DNA from: Melghirimyces algeriensis | GTDB lineage: Bacteria; Bacillota; Bacilli; Thermoactinomycetales; DSM-45169 | Length of the DNA: 64,000 nt | Assembly: GCF_900182565.1 (NCBI RefSeq) | Contig: NZ_FXTI01000003.1 | Coordinates: forward strand, 1 to 64,000 | Direction: 5' to 3' | Shown here: in pieces, positions 1 through 7,834 of the stretch | Position numbering within the stretch: position 1 is the first letter of the stretch | Layout: each line of letters starts with the position of its first letter | Translations under genes and position numbers: made by a program | Notes under the pieces: generated by a model | Seen by the model: only the letters and a program-made list of their open reading frames with translations | Databases searched by the model: none | What the model was told of the DNA's origin: nothing

Positions 1-324
1 TGTATCGAAGACCTCCAAGTAAAGCATATGGTGAAAAACCACAAGCTAGCCAAATCGATCACGGATGCCTCGTGGTCGGAGTTTGTCGCGATGCTGACCT
101 ACAAGGCAGCCTGGCATGGAAGAAACGTGGTGAAAGTGGGGAAACAGTTCCCTTCCAGTCAGCTTTGCTCTTCCTGTGGCTACCGAAACAAGGATGTAAA
201 GAACCTCCACCTTCGGGCATGGACATGCCCTACGTGCGGCTCTCACCATGACCGAGACATCAATGCATCCAAAAACATCTTGCAAGAAGGACTTCGAGTA
301 CTTGCGGTCGGGCAGACCGTTTAA
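1..324 (+). CDS. tnpB: IS200/IS605-family TnpB, C-terminal part (window-truncated)
   Basis: The open frame runs in from the left edge and ends at a TAA at 324, so only about the last 107 residues are present. Seen: a zinc-ribbon with two CxxC pairs (SQLCSSCGYRNKD and WTCPTCGS) followed by HDRDINASKNIL, the last acidic motif of the RuvC-like nuclease fold. This arrangement is diagnostic for TnpB/OrfB of IS200/IS605 and IS1341-type elements. TnpB proteins are known RNA-guided DNA nucleases that use an omega RNA made from the 3' end of their own gene and the element's right end. The right end follows directly at 325-395. Nothing can be said about an intact N-terminus or about a TnpA partner, which would lie outside the window. 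Confidence 0.9.
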   Translation, partial: CIEDLQVKHMVKNHKLAKSITDASWSEFVAMLTYKAAWHGRNVVKVGKQFPSSQLCSSCGYRNKDVKNLHLRAWTCPTCGSHHDRDINASKNILQEGLRVLAVGQTV

Positions 325-411
325 GCTTGGATATGATCCTATCAGTAGACGGGAGCTCCCAAGAATCCCCTGCCTTCAGGCATGGGGAGTGTCAAATGGT
401 TATGCTTTGGA
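325..411 (+). mobile_element. IS200/IS605 right end with omega-RNA 3' hairpin and guide region
   Basis: Just after the tnpB stop comes a hairpin at 367-387 (CCCC TGCC, loop TTCA, GGCA, bulged T, GGGG), then GAGTG and TCAA at 392-395. TCAA is the right cleavage site known for IS608-like elements, so the element probably ends at 395. In TnpB systems the omega RNA spans the tnpB 3' end and this hairpin, and the next ~16-20 nt act as guide; here that would be 396-411 (ATGGTTATGCTTTGGA). These bases are the last codons of the neighbouring cadA read from the other strand. Element end and guide are inferred by analogy. The hairpin itself is visible and recurs with compensatory changes at 35448-35468. 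Confidence 0.65.
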
Positions 412-2506
412 CGGATGGTGCGTTCTTTTGCGGACGTTGCCAGAGAATGCTTAGGCTGATCAGGGTGACAAGAATGGTTGCACCCATGTCGGATAAAATG
501 GCAATCCATAAGGTTAGCCAGCCAGGGATGGTCAGAAGAAGAGCGATCAGCTTCAGGCTGAGAGCCAGCACAATGTTTAGCCGAATGATCCGGTTTACCC
601 GTTTGGCGATCCGAACCGCTTCCGGCAGCTTTTCCAGGTGGTCCTGCATTAAAACGATATCCGCTGTCTCAATGGCACTGTCGGTTCCTTTGCCCATGGC
701 AATGCCGAGGTCGGCAGTGGCCAATGCAGGAGCATCATTGATTCCGTCTCCGATCATGGCAACCTTTCCACGGGAAGCATATTCTTTCACCTTTTCCACT
801 TTCTCTTCCGGCAGAAGTCCAGCGTGGACACGGCTGACCCCTACCTGATGCGCCACCTTTTCCGCAGTGGCCGGATGATCCCCCGTTAACATCACCGTTT
901 CTGCAATCCCGGTCTGGTGCAATGCCTGAATCACTTCAGCACTTTCATGGCGGATTTCGTCTTCCAGCCCGAATATTCCCAGGACCTGTTTGTCATCTGC
1001 AATGATGACCAAAGTGGCTCCTTGATCTTTCAACCGTTGAATATCCTGTTGGACAGATTGGGTTTGCAATAAATGGGACGGCAGTATGGCTTCGCTGCCC
1101 ACTCGGTATTTTTGGCCGTCGACGGTTGCGGTAACCCCCCGACCGGCTTCCGTTTGCAGGTCTTCCGCTTCCGGGAATTGCACCCCCAATTCCTCTACCT
1201 TTTGCATAATGGCGCGTGCCAAAGGATGGCTGGAGTTTTTTTCAACCGCTCCTGCAACCTTCAGAAAGAGAGGATCATATTCGACGACTTCTGTTACATA
1301 GGGATGTCCTTTGGTCAGTGTGCCAGTTTTGTCAAAGGCGATGGCTTTCAGTTGTCCCATCATTTCCAGAAAAACGGAGCCTTTGACCAGGATGCCGTTT
1401 CGGGCATTACGGGTGATTCCGGAAATGTTGGCAATTGGCGAAGACAGGATCAGTGCGCAAGGGCAACCGACAATGAGAACCGCCAGACCTTGATAGAGGG
1501 ACGCGGTCCAACTTTGCTCCAGCAAAAGAGGGGGCAAAGTGATGACGAACGCTGAAATCAGCATGATCAAAGGGGTGTAATAGCGGGAAAACCGATTGAT
1601 AAACTGTTCTGTGGGCGTTTTGGCCTCCTGGGCTTCCTGGACGAGATGCAGGATTTTGGCCAAGGCAGAATCTTCGTAGGCGCGGTCCATCCGAACTTTC
1701 AAAAGTCCTTCATGATTGATGCTTCCACCGTAGACTTGGCTTCCCTGTTCTTTTTCCACAGGTAAGGATTCTCCTGTGATGGCCGCTTCATTGACGGAGC
1801 TTTGTCCGGCTTCCACCACGCCGTCCGAAGGGATTTTTTCTCCGGGACGGACCAGAACCAAATCACCGGCACGCAGTTCATCAATCGAAATGGTGCGTTC
1901 CGATCCCTCTTCAATAACGGTGGCTTGTTGCGGTGTTGCTTTCAGCAATTTCTCCATGGAATGGCGCGCCTTTTCCATTCCCAGTCCTTCTAGGTATTCG
2001 TTGAGACCAAACAGAATGGCGACAAGGGTGCCTTCTTTCCACTCACCGATCGAAACGGCACCGATCAGGGCGATGGTCATCAGGGTGTCCATATTAAATC
2101 GCAGTCGGAACAGGTTTTTGAAACCGCGGATAAAGGTTTGTCGTCCACTGAGGATCATGGCGACCAGGTAAAGACTGACGCCGACCGCTGGAGGCAACCG
2201 TTCTTCCAGGAAAATACCGCCCAGGTAGAATGCTGTTGAAAGGATGAGGACAAATTTGATCCCCAATCCTCCTCCCTTATGTGGATTGGCTGGGGAGTCG
2301 GAGGAGGTTGTCTGGTTTTCAACGGTTACGCCATCGCTGTCCAATATCTTTTGCACTTGGTTGAGATCCACTTGTTCATCAATGATGAGTTTACTGCTGG
2401 AAAACAGCAGGCGGGCAGTGGCAGCATGCGGAAGGTGCCGGATTTGCTTTTCCAGATTTGAGGCACAGTCCGGACAGGATAAGCCCTTTAGTCGGTATTC
2501 GTTCAC
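392..2506 (-). CDS. cadA: Heavy-metal P1B-type ATPase (Zn/Cd/Co exporter, CadA/ZntA-like)
   Basis: A 704-residue membrane pump that uses ATP to move soft divalent cations out of the cell. Seen: an N-terminal HMA-like metal-binding domain with a CPDC motif at residues 11-14, the actuator TGES motif, the intramembrane CPC motif at 348-350, the phosphorylated aspartate D392 in DKTGTLTKG, and the hinge motif GDGINDAPAL. The CPC motif and C-terminal membrane segments fit the Zn/Cd/Pb/Co subgroup rather than copper pumps, where CPC is also found but the last membrane segments differ. Its regulator lies 20 bp upstream (2527-2856) and they should form one unit from the promoter near 2890. The stop codon TGA (392-394) lies inside the TCAA end of the IS605 element, so the last two residues were probably altered by the insertion. 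Confidence 0.93.
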   Translation of the reverse strand: MNEYRLKGLSCPDCASNLEKQIRHLPHAATARLLFSSSKLIIDEQVDLNQVQKILDSDGVTVENQTTSSDSPANPHKGGGLGIKFVLILSTAFYLGGIFLEERLPPAVGVSLYLVAMILSGRQTFIRGFKNLFRLRFNMDTLMTIALIGAVSIGEWKEGTLVAILFGLNEYLEGLGMEKARHSMEKLLKATPQQATVIEEGSERTISIDELRAGDLVLVRPGEKIPSDGVVEAGQSSVNEAAITGESLPVEKEQGSQVYGGSINHEGLLKVRMDRAYEDSALAKILHLVQEAQEAKTPTEQFINRFSRYYTPLIMLISAFVITLPPLLLEQSWTASLYQGLAVLIVGCPCALILSSPIANISGITRNARNGILVKGSVFLEMMGQLKAIAFDKTGTLTKGHPYVTEVVEYDPLFLKVAGAVEKNSSHPLARAIMQKVEELGVQFPEAEDLQTEAGRGVTATVDGQKYRVGSEAILPSHLLQTQSVQQDIQRLKDQGATLVIIADDKQVLGIFGLEDEIRHESAEVIQALHQTGIAETVMLTGDHPATAEKVAHQVGVSRVHAGLLPEEKVEKVKEYASRGKVAMIGDGINDAPALATADLGIAMGKGTDSAIETADIVLMQDHLEKLPEAVRIAKRVNRIIRLNIVLALSLKLIALLLTIPGWLTLWIAILSDMGATILVTLISLSILWQRPQKNAPSVQSITI

Positions 2507-2526
2507 AGTGAATCGTCTCCTTTTCC

Positions 2527-2856
2527 TTAATCATGCTGGGCATGGTGGATCGTCTGTCTCAGGAGTGTCATCACGTGCTGGTCTTCCGGTGAGTAATAAA
2601 TAGTGGTTCCATCCCGACGGAATTTGACCAAACGAAGGTTTTTGAGAAAACGCAATTGGTGCGACACTGCGGATTGAGACAGATGCAGCGTTTCGGAAAT
2701 TTGGGAGACCGAAAGTTCTTGATCAGCCAGCAAGTGAAGAATCCGAACCCGTGTCGGGTCCGCTAAAGCCTTAAAGGTTTGTGCGACAATAAAAAGGGTT
2801 TCATCATCCAATGGTTCATAGGTGGTTGATTCCTGTTTATCTTTTGGTTCATTCAT
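2527..2856 (-). CDS. czrA: ArsR/SmtB-family metal-sensing repressor (CzrA-like)
   Basis: A 109-residue winged-helix repressor: ADPTRVRILHLL and ELSVSQISETLHLSQSAVSHQL form the helix-turn-helix. The C-terminal helix carries D-x-H then H-x-x-H (EDQHV...IHHAQHD), with the same spacing as the four alpha-5 ligands of CzrA that bind Zn or Co at the dimer interface. The alpha-3 cysteines of ArsR/CadC-type sensors (CVCDL) are replaced by SVSQI, so Zn/Co sensing through alpha-5 is more likely than As or Cd/Pb sensing through cysteines. It is first in a two-gene unit with cadA and probably represses that unit by binding the dyad at 2888-2911. Family assignment is firm; the exact metal is inferred. Confidence 0.9.
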   Translation of the reverse strand: MNEPKDKQESTTYEPLDDETLFIVAQTFKALADPTRVRILHLLADQELSVSQISETLHLSQSAVSHQLRFLKNLRLVKFRRDGTTIYYSPEDQHVMTLLRQTIHHAQHD

Positions 2857-2887
2857 GAATGGTGCCCCTTTCGACTCACCAAATTCT

Positions 2888-2911
2888 ATATATGATCACT
2901 TGCTCATATAT
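2888..2911. promoter_or_regulatory. Candidate operator of the CzrA-like repressor
   Basis: A perfect inverted repeat, ATATATGA - 8 nt - TCATATAT, about 30 bp upstream of the regulator start codon. ArsR-family operators are AT-rich dyads of this kind placed over the promoter of the regulator-pump operon. Function inferred from position and symmetry. Confidence 0.55.
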
Positions 2912-3039
2912 CGATAATGGCATTATATGATAAATCAAAGGATTTGACAACCAGAAAAAGTGTGAAGAGGGGTGGGATTTGTATTTTTGATGGCGAACCT
3001 GTATATAGCAGAAACGAATGGGGAAAGGGAGATGAAATC

Positions 3040-3996
3040 ATGAACGGGAGCATCACAGATGTACCTGGGGTCGAGGTGGGACAAGCCGAGGATTTGAAAG
3101 CGTTGACCGGATGTACGGTGGTTCGCGTCCCGGACGGTGCGGTTGCAGGCGTGGATGTACGGGGAGCGGCGCCCGGTACAAGGGAAACGGATCTTTTGCA
3201 TCCGATGAATCTGGTGGGAGAGGTTCATGCTGTCTGTTTGGCAGGAGGAAGCGCCTTTGGTCTGGACGCGGCATCCGGTGTGATGCAGGCTTTGGAGGAA
3301 GAAAAGCAGGGATTTGATGTCGGTGTCGGGGTGGTTCCCATTGTTCCCGCTGCGGTGTTATTCGATCTGACGGTGGGTTCTGCGGATGTTCGGCCGGATC
3401 AGGCCATGGGGTATCAAGCAGCCAAACGGGCAACGGACCAACCGGTACAGGAAGGAAATGTGGGAGCGGGGTGTGGAGCCACTGTGGGGAAGTTTAGCGG
3501 AATGAAGTTTGCCATGAAGAGTGGACTGGGTTCTGCTTCCCGGCGGTTAAAGAATGGGGTGATTGTCGGGGCTGTAGTGGCGGTAAACGCTGTCGGGGAG
3601 GTGCGAGATCCTCATACCGGGAAGAGATTGGCGGGAGCACGGGATGGACAAGGGGGGTTCCTGGATTATTTTGAAAGGATGGAAAAGACCGATCCGCGAA
3701 ATCAGGCTTTCCAAACCAATACAACCCTAGCAGTCGTCGCAAACAACGCAAAATTGACCAAAGCAGAGGCCAACAAGGCGGCGCAAATGGCCCATGATGG
3801 TTTGGCCCGGACGATTGTACCCATTCATACGATGAATGATGGGGATACGGTATTTTCTCTGGCAACGGGCCAACGGGAGGCTTCTGTGGATGTGATTGGG
3901 GCGCTTTCTGCGGAGGTATTGGCTGAGGCGGTTGTTCGAGCTGTGAAATCGGCCCAAAGTGTCAACGGTTTTCCAGCATCAAGCGAATATAAATAA
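3040..3996 (+). CDS. P1 family (S58, DmpA-like) peptidase
   Basis: A 318-residue Ntn-hydrolase-like protein of the DmpA/P1 family, whose members are self-cleaving aminopeptidases acting on small peptides or beta-peptides. Seen: the N-terminal ITDVPGVEVGQAED block, CLAGGSAFGLDAASGVM, GAGCGATVGKF, and NTTLAVVANNA, the region that in this family holds the self-cleavage site and nucleophile (Thr rather than the Ser of DmpA, by position). ATG at 3040 is chosen because GGGAAAGGGAG lies just upstream and conserved sequence starts at once; the frame is open further upstream to 2917 but without family similarity. It is transcribed away from the czrA-cadA unit. Substrate unknown. Confidence 0.85.
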   Translation: MNGSITDVPGVEVGQAEDLKALTGCTVVRVPDGAVAGVDVRGAAPGTRETDLLHPMNLVGEVHAVCLAGGSAFGLDAASGVMQALEEEKQGFDVGVGVVPIVPAAVLFDLTVGSADVRPDQAMGYQAAKRATDQPVQEGNVGAGCGATVGKFSGMKFAMKSGLGSASRRLKNGVIVGAVVAVNAVGEVRDPHTGKRLAGARDGQGGFLDYFERMEKTDPRNQAFQTNTTLAVVANNAKLTKAEANKAAQMAHDGLARTIVPIHTMNDGDTVFSLATGQREASVDVIGALSAEVLAEAVVRAVKSAQSVNGFPASSEYK

Positions 3997-4001
3997 AAAA
4001 A

Positions 4002-4020
4002 TGACTCCTTTTCGGAGTCA
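4002..4020 (-). terminator. Rho-independent terminator of nagP (minus strand)
   Basis: Stem TGACTCC / GGAGTCA with loop TTTTC. On the minus strand it is followed by an uninterrupted run of T (the A-run at 3993-4001), so it should stop nagP transcripts after they pass the repeat element. Convergent reading from the peptidase gene lacks a T-run. Confidence 0.7.
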
Positions 4021-4043
4021 GAAAGACCGCTGATAAAGAAAAT

Positions 4044-4189
4044 AGGAGGGGGATTTCCGTTTCCGTATCTCTTTCCTCCAGCAACGAAGTGGAAAGAGTC
4101 CGCTTTACCCCCTCCGATCCCACCCAGCGGACAAAACAGGTTATCCGCTGGGTGAATCGAAAAAGGATGCTGGATCGGAAATCGCCTCC
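4044..4189 (-). repeat. Palindromic 3'-UTR element, copy A (146 nt)
   Basis: Lies between the nagP stop codon and its terminator. Ends form a long inverted repeat (GATTTCCG ... CGGAAATC). The core holds a perfect 10-bp hairpin ACCCAGCGGA / TCCGCTGGGT, and AGCATCCTTTTTC can pair with GGAAAGAGATAC. Read on the minus strand, the core matches copy B (39647-39825, plus strand) over almost its whole length with scattered substitutions. No open reading frame of note. It could be a structured non-coding RNA, a 3'-UTR stability element or a small non-autonomous palindromic mobile element. Confidence 0.7.
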
Positions 4190-4209
4190 TTTTATTTTTC
4201 GGTTTGTTC

Positions 4210-5598
4210 TTAATCAGAATGAGAGCCGTTTTGTTCTCTTAAATGTTGAATCGAGTTGGCGACAAACTCCACATCTGTACCGATAATCACTTGAAGACCC
4301 GATTTTCCTGTACGTATAACCCCTTTGGCTCCGTGCTTCTTCAAACCCGCTTCGTCCACTTTTTCCATATCGTGGACCTGAAGGCGAAGTCGTGTGGCAC
4401 AGTATTCGAGGGAAGCGATATTCCCATCACCGCCCAGGTCCTGCAGAATCAGTGTGGCCCGTTGGTCATTGCTGGATTCGTTTGAGTCTTTTGTATCCTC
4501 TGGTGTAGCTTCTTCATCCTCCCGTCCAGGGGTTTTCAGGTTGAGTTTTTTGATGAGCAGATAAAAGACGGCAAAGTAGATTACCCCATACACCAGACCC
4601 ACACCGAGAAGCGACCATGCTCCTTTGGCCAGACCGAGGTTGAGGAAAAAGTCAATCGCCCCAGCGGAAAATCCAAATCCATGATGGATGTCCATCACAT
4701 AGGCGACCACCATGGAGCTGGCGGTTAATAAGGCGTGGATTCCGTATAGGAGAGGTGAGAGGAACATAAAGGAAAACTCAATCGGTTCCGTAATTCCGGT
4801 TACAAAGGAGGTCAAAGCGATACTTCCCATCATACCGGCCACTTGTGCGCGGCGGCTTTTTCGTGCAGTCAAAATCATGGCGAGGGCAGCGGCCGGCATT
4901 CCAAACATCATCACTGGAAAGAATCCAGCCATAAAGATTCCGGCAGACGGGTCTCCAGCGAAAAAGCGATGCAAATCTCCGGTGGCTCCTTCATATTCTC
5001 CAAAGACAAACCAGACCAAGGAGTTTAGTACATGATGCAATCCTACAGGGATTAACAGCCGGTTGAGGAAACCGTACACTCCAACCCCGACGGCTCCTGC
5101 ATCAATAATCCATTGTCCCAGAGAATGAATGGCGCTCTGGATCGGTGGCCAGATGAAGCCGAAGACTCCCCCCAAAAGGACCATGGTTGCAGCAGTGACG
5201 ATGGGGACAAAACGGCGTCCTCCAAAGAACGCCAGCCAGTCAGGCAGTTTGATCTGATGAAAGCGATTGTAAAGAAGTCCGGCGATTGGACCGGTAATCA
5301 ATCCTCCCAAAACACCCATATCGATCTCCTTGTTGATGGCGACGACAGAATGGTCCAATACCAAGTAACCGATGGCACCCGCTAAAGCGGCAACACCACT
5401 TCCATCGCGGGAAAATCCGATGGCTAGTCCAATGGCAAAGATCAGCGGCAAGTTGTCAAAGATTCCGTTTCCCGCTTCGGCCATAAAGGGAATGTCAAAA
5501 AGGTCCTTCTGACCTAGCCGAAGCAGCAAGGCTGCTGCCGGCATTACCGCGATGGGCAACATCAAGGATTTTCCGATACGTTGGAAAAAATGAAGCAT
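4210..5598 (-). CDS. nagP: PTS N-acetylglucosamine transporter EIICB
   Basis: A 462-residue permease that takes up GlcNAc and phosphorylates it. Seen: an EIIC domain of about 370 residues with many membrane segments (starts FFQRIGKSLMLPIAVMPAAALLLRLG) and a sugar-site motif FVTGITEPIEFSFMF, a charged linker rich in E/D/S, then an EIIB domain with the phospho-accepting cysteine in LEYCATRLRL. There is no EIIA domain, so phosphate must come from another glucose-type EIIA, as for B. subtilis NagP. It is divergent from nagA, and the shared region 5599-5876 holds two NagR-like sites. Specificity for GlcNAc is inferred from sequence type and from context. Confidence 0.92.
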   Translation of the reverse strand: MLHFFQRIGKSLMLPIAVMPAAALLLRLGQKDLFDIPFMAEAGNGIFDNLPLIFAIGLAIGFSRDGSGVAALAGAIGYLVLDHSVVAINKEIDMGVLGGLITGPIAGLLYNRFHQIKLPDWLAFFGGRRFVPIVTAATMVLLGGVFGFIWPPIQSAIHSLGQWIIDAGAVGVGVYGFLNRLLIPVGLHHVLNSLVWFVFGEYEGATGDLHRFFAGDPSAGIFMAGFFPVMMFGMPAAALAMILTARKSRRAQVAGMMGSIALTSFVTGITEPIEFSFMFLSPLLYGIHALLTASSMVVAYVMDIHHGFGFSAGAIDFFLNLGLAKGAWSLLGVGLVYGVIYFAVFYLLIKKLNLKTPGREDEEATPEDTKDSNESSNDQRATLILQDLGGDGNIASLEYCATRLRLQVHDMEKVDEAGLKKHGAKGVIRTGKSGLQVIIGTDVEFVANSIQHLREQNGSHSD

Positions 5599-5690
5599 TT
5601 GTCTCTCCCCTTTGCAAAATGACTTGGATCATCCGACGATAAAACAATTATGGCGAAAACGCTTTCTTTATGTTAACACGGAATTTGTAT

Positions 5691-5706
5691 ATATGTCTAT
5701 ACCAAT
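5691..5706. promoter_or_regulatory. NagR (dre) operator on the nagP side
   Basis: ATATGTCTATACCAAT; its reverse complement ATTGGTATAGACATAT fits the NagR/DasR dre pattern (core TGGTnTAGACCA) with a weak right half. It lies about 95 bp upstream of the nagP start, where it could block that promoter. Confidence 0.6.
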
Positions 5707-5803
5707 AAGACCCATGATAAAAATAGGTTGTTGTATTATATTGTATGGTATGGCTGTTATTTTGTGATAATCCAGTTGGAATGTGATCAATGGACATATC
5801 TGA

Positions 5804-5819
5804 AGTGGTATAGACATCT
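5804..5819. promoter_or_regulatory. NagR (dre) operator on the nagA side
   Basis: AGTGGTATAGACATCT, sharing the core TGGTATAGACAT with the site at 5691-5706, in opposite orientation and ~115 bp away. It lies about 60 bp upstream of the nagA start, so each of the two divergent units has its own site. Confidence 0.65.
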
Positions 5820-5876
5820 ATATATATAAATGGTACACTCATTTTTGAATGGGTATGATAAGGAGCGAAATGCTTT

Positions 5877-7064
5877 ATGATAAAGAAACCCGATCTGACA
5901 ATCCTGCGGGATGTTACCGTTTATACGGAAAATGGAGTCATCGAAGAGGGATATGTGCTTGTTGCCGGAAAGGCGATTCAAGCGGTTGGCCCCATGGACA
6001 AACTGGACTCTTTTCAGCACATGGACGCTCAGATTTTGTCCCTTCCGGGTTATCATTTGATTCCGGGAATGATCGATATCCATATTCATGGGGTAGCCGG
6101 TGCAGATGTAATGGATGCTACCCCGGAAGCGTTGGAGACGATTGCTGCTGCACTCCCACAGGAAGGAACCACTTCCTTTTTGGGAACGACCATTACGAAT
6201 GCCCCCGATAAAATTGAGCGAGCCCTTGTCAATGCAGCAGACTACCGCAAACATCAGCAGGATTCAGGAATGGCGGAAATGTTGGGGGTTCATCTGGAAG
6301 GTCCCTTTATTTCTGAAAAACGGGCAGGTGCACAACCATTGGAGCATATTCTGGCTCCTGATCTTTCCCTGTTGAAACGCTTTTATCATCTGTCAGATGA
6401 ATGCATCCGGATCGTTACCCTGGCTCCGGAGAAGGAAGGAGCGGCACAAATGATCCGTTGGTTGCGGGATCAGGGTGTGATTGCCTCCGTTGGGCACTCC
6501 GATGCGTTATATGAAGAAGTGGATCAAGCGATAAGCGAAGGAGCCGCACATGTGACTCATCTCTACAACGGAATGCGCGGGATTCATCACCGGGAACCGG
6601 GGGTTGTGGGAGCGGCTTTGCTTCGAAACGAACTGACCGCAGAACTGATCGCCGATCATATCCATTGTCGGCCGGAGATGCTGGAATTGGCTTTTCGGAT
6701 GAAGACGAAGGAGCGCTTGATTCTGATCACGGATGCCATCCGAGCGAAATGTTTGAGAAATGGAACCTATGATTTGGGTGGACAATCGGTGACAGTGAAA
6801 GGAGAAAAAGCGACACTGTCCGATGGAACCCTGGCCGGCAGTATTTTGAAAATGGGTCATGCCTTGCAAAATATGATGCGGTCCACCGGATGCACGATGG
6901 AAGACCTGGTCTATATGACATCTTCCAATCCCGCCCGTCAACTGGGCGTTTTTGATCGAAAGGGAAGCATTGCTCCAGGAAAAGATGCAGACCTGGTGAT
7001 TTTGAATCCCGATCATGAAGTGGCCATGACGTATTGTCGCGGACAACTTGCATACCAGAAATAG
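5877..7064 (+). CDS. nagA: N-acetylglucosamine-6-phosphate deacetylase
   Basis: A 395-residue metal-dependent amidohydrolase that removes acetate from GlcNAc-6-P, giving glucosamine-6-P. Seen: metal-binding HIHG in the PGMIDIHIHGVAG block, HLEGPFI with the metal-binding Glu, GHSDA, HLYNGMR, and the catalytic Asp in LITDAIRA; the C-terminal beta-sandwich ends with SIAPGKDADLVIL. The start ATG at 5877 has AAGGAG about 10 nt upstream. nagB follows after 13 bp. It heads the nagA-nagB-nagR-SIS unit and is probably repressed by NagR through 5804-5819. Confidence 0.96.
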   Translation: MIKKPDLTILRDVTVYTENGVIEEGYVLVAGKAIQAVGPMDKLDSFQHMDAQILSLPGYHLIPGMIDIHIHGVAGADVMDATPEALETIAAALPQEGTTSFLGTTITNAPDKIERALVNAADYRKHQQDSGMAEMLGVHLEGPFISEKRAGAQPLEHILAPDLSLLKRFYHLSDECIRIVTLAPEKEGAAQMIRWLRDQGVIASVGHSDALYEEVDQAISEGAAHVTHLYNGMRGIHHREPGVVGAALLRNELTAELIADHIHCRPEMLELAFRMKTKERLILITDAIRAKCLRNGTYDLGGQSVTVKGEKATLSDGTLAGSILKMGHALQNMMRSTGCTMEDLVYMTSSNPARQLGVFDRKGSIAPGKDADLVILNPDHEVAMTYCRGQLAYQK

Positions 7065-7077
7065 GAGAGAGCGTTTC

Positions 7078-7818
7078 ATGAACGTGATTCAAGTTGAAAA
7101 CTATGAGGATATGAGCCAAAAAGCGGCAGAAATATTGATTGGTAAAATCCGTCGCTTTCCCGCTATGAATCTGGGATTGGCGACAGGCGGAACCCCGATC
7201 GGTACGTATCGGAGGCTGGTTCAAGACCATCAGATGAATGGAACCTCGTATCAAAACATAACGACCGTGAACCTGGATGAATATGTCGGTTTGTCGGAAC
7301 ATCACCCATGCAGCTATCGGTACTATATGGAAGCCCATCTATTTGGAAAGGTGGATATTGACAGAAGAAATACCCATCTACCCAATGGCAACGCAGAGGA
7401 TCTCAAAGCGGAATGCGATCGATATGAAGAGCGGATTCGGGAAATTGGGGGAATCGATGTACAGCTCCTGGGGATTGGACGGAATGGTCACATCGGTTTT
7501 AATGAGCCTGGAACTCCTTTTGATATGCGTACTCATATCGCCAATCTCAGTCTCTCAACACGACAGGCCAACGCCCGCTATTTTTCCTCGATGGATGAAG
7601 TGCCAACCCAGGCCATTTCCATGGGAATTGCCACGATTTTGGAAAGCAGGGAGATCCTGTTGTTGGCTTCCGGAGAGGATAAAGCGGATGCCCTCCAGGG
7701 TTTGCTGAACGGACAGAAACGTTTCAGCCTTCCTGCCTCGGCCCTTTTGGATCATCCTTGTGTTACAATTGTAGCGGATAAGGAGGCCCTTTCCAAATCT
7801 TCTCTGATTCCGTCCTGA
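7078..7818 (+). CDS. nagB: Glucosamine-6-phosphate deaminase
   Basis: A 246-residue enzyme turning glucosamine-6-P into fructose-6-P and ammonia, which feeds GlcNAc into glycolysis. Seen: phosphate-binding GLATGGTPIGTYR, the active-site block TVNLDEYVGL, and GIGRNGHIGFNEPG. The start ATG at 7078 has AGGAGAG at good distance; the frame is open upstream to 7048 but overlaps nagA. Length is like the short Bacillus form without the E. coli allosteric tail. The third gene, nagR, begins 16 bp downstream. Confidence 0.96.
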   Translation: MNVIQVENYEDMSQKAAEILIGKIRRFPAMNLGLATGGTPIGTYRRLVQDHQMNGTSYQNITTVNLDEYVGLSEHHPCSYRYYMEAHLFGKVDIDRRNTHLPNGNAEDLKAECDRYEERIREIGGIDVQLLGIGRNGHIGFNEPGTPFDMRTHIANLSLSTRQANARYFSSMDEVPTQAISMGIATILESREILLLASGEDKADALQGLLNGQKRFSLPASALLDHPCVTIVADKEALSKSSLIPS

Positions 7819-7834
7819 AAGGAGTCATCCGCAG

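Noticed and set aside
5655..5670. CcpA cre-like sequence upstream of nagP
   Set aside because: AAGAAAGCGTTTTCGC has at least three mismatches to the cre consensus at key places, unlike the perfect site at 63155-63170.
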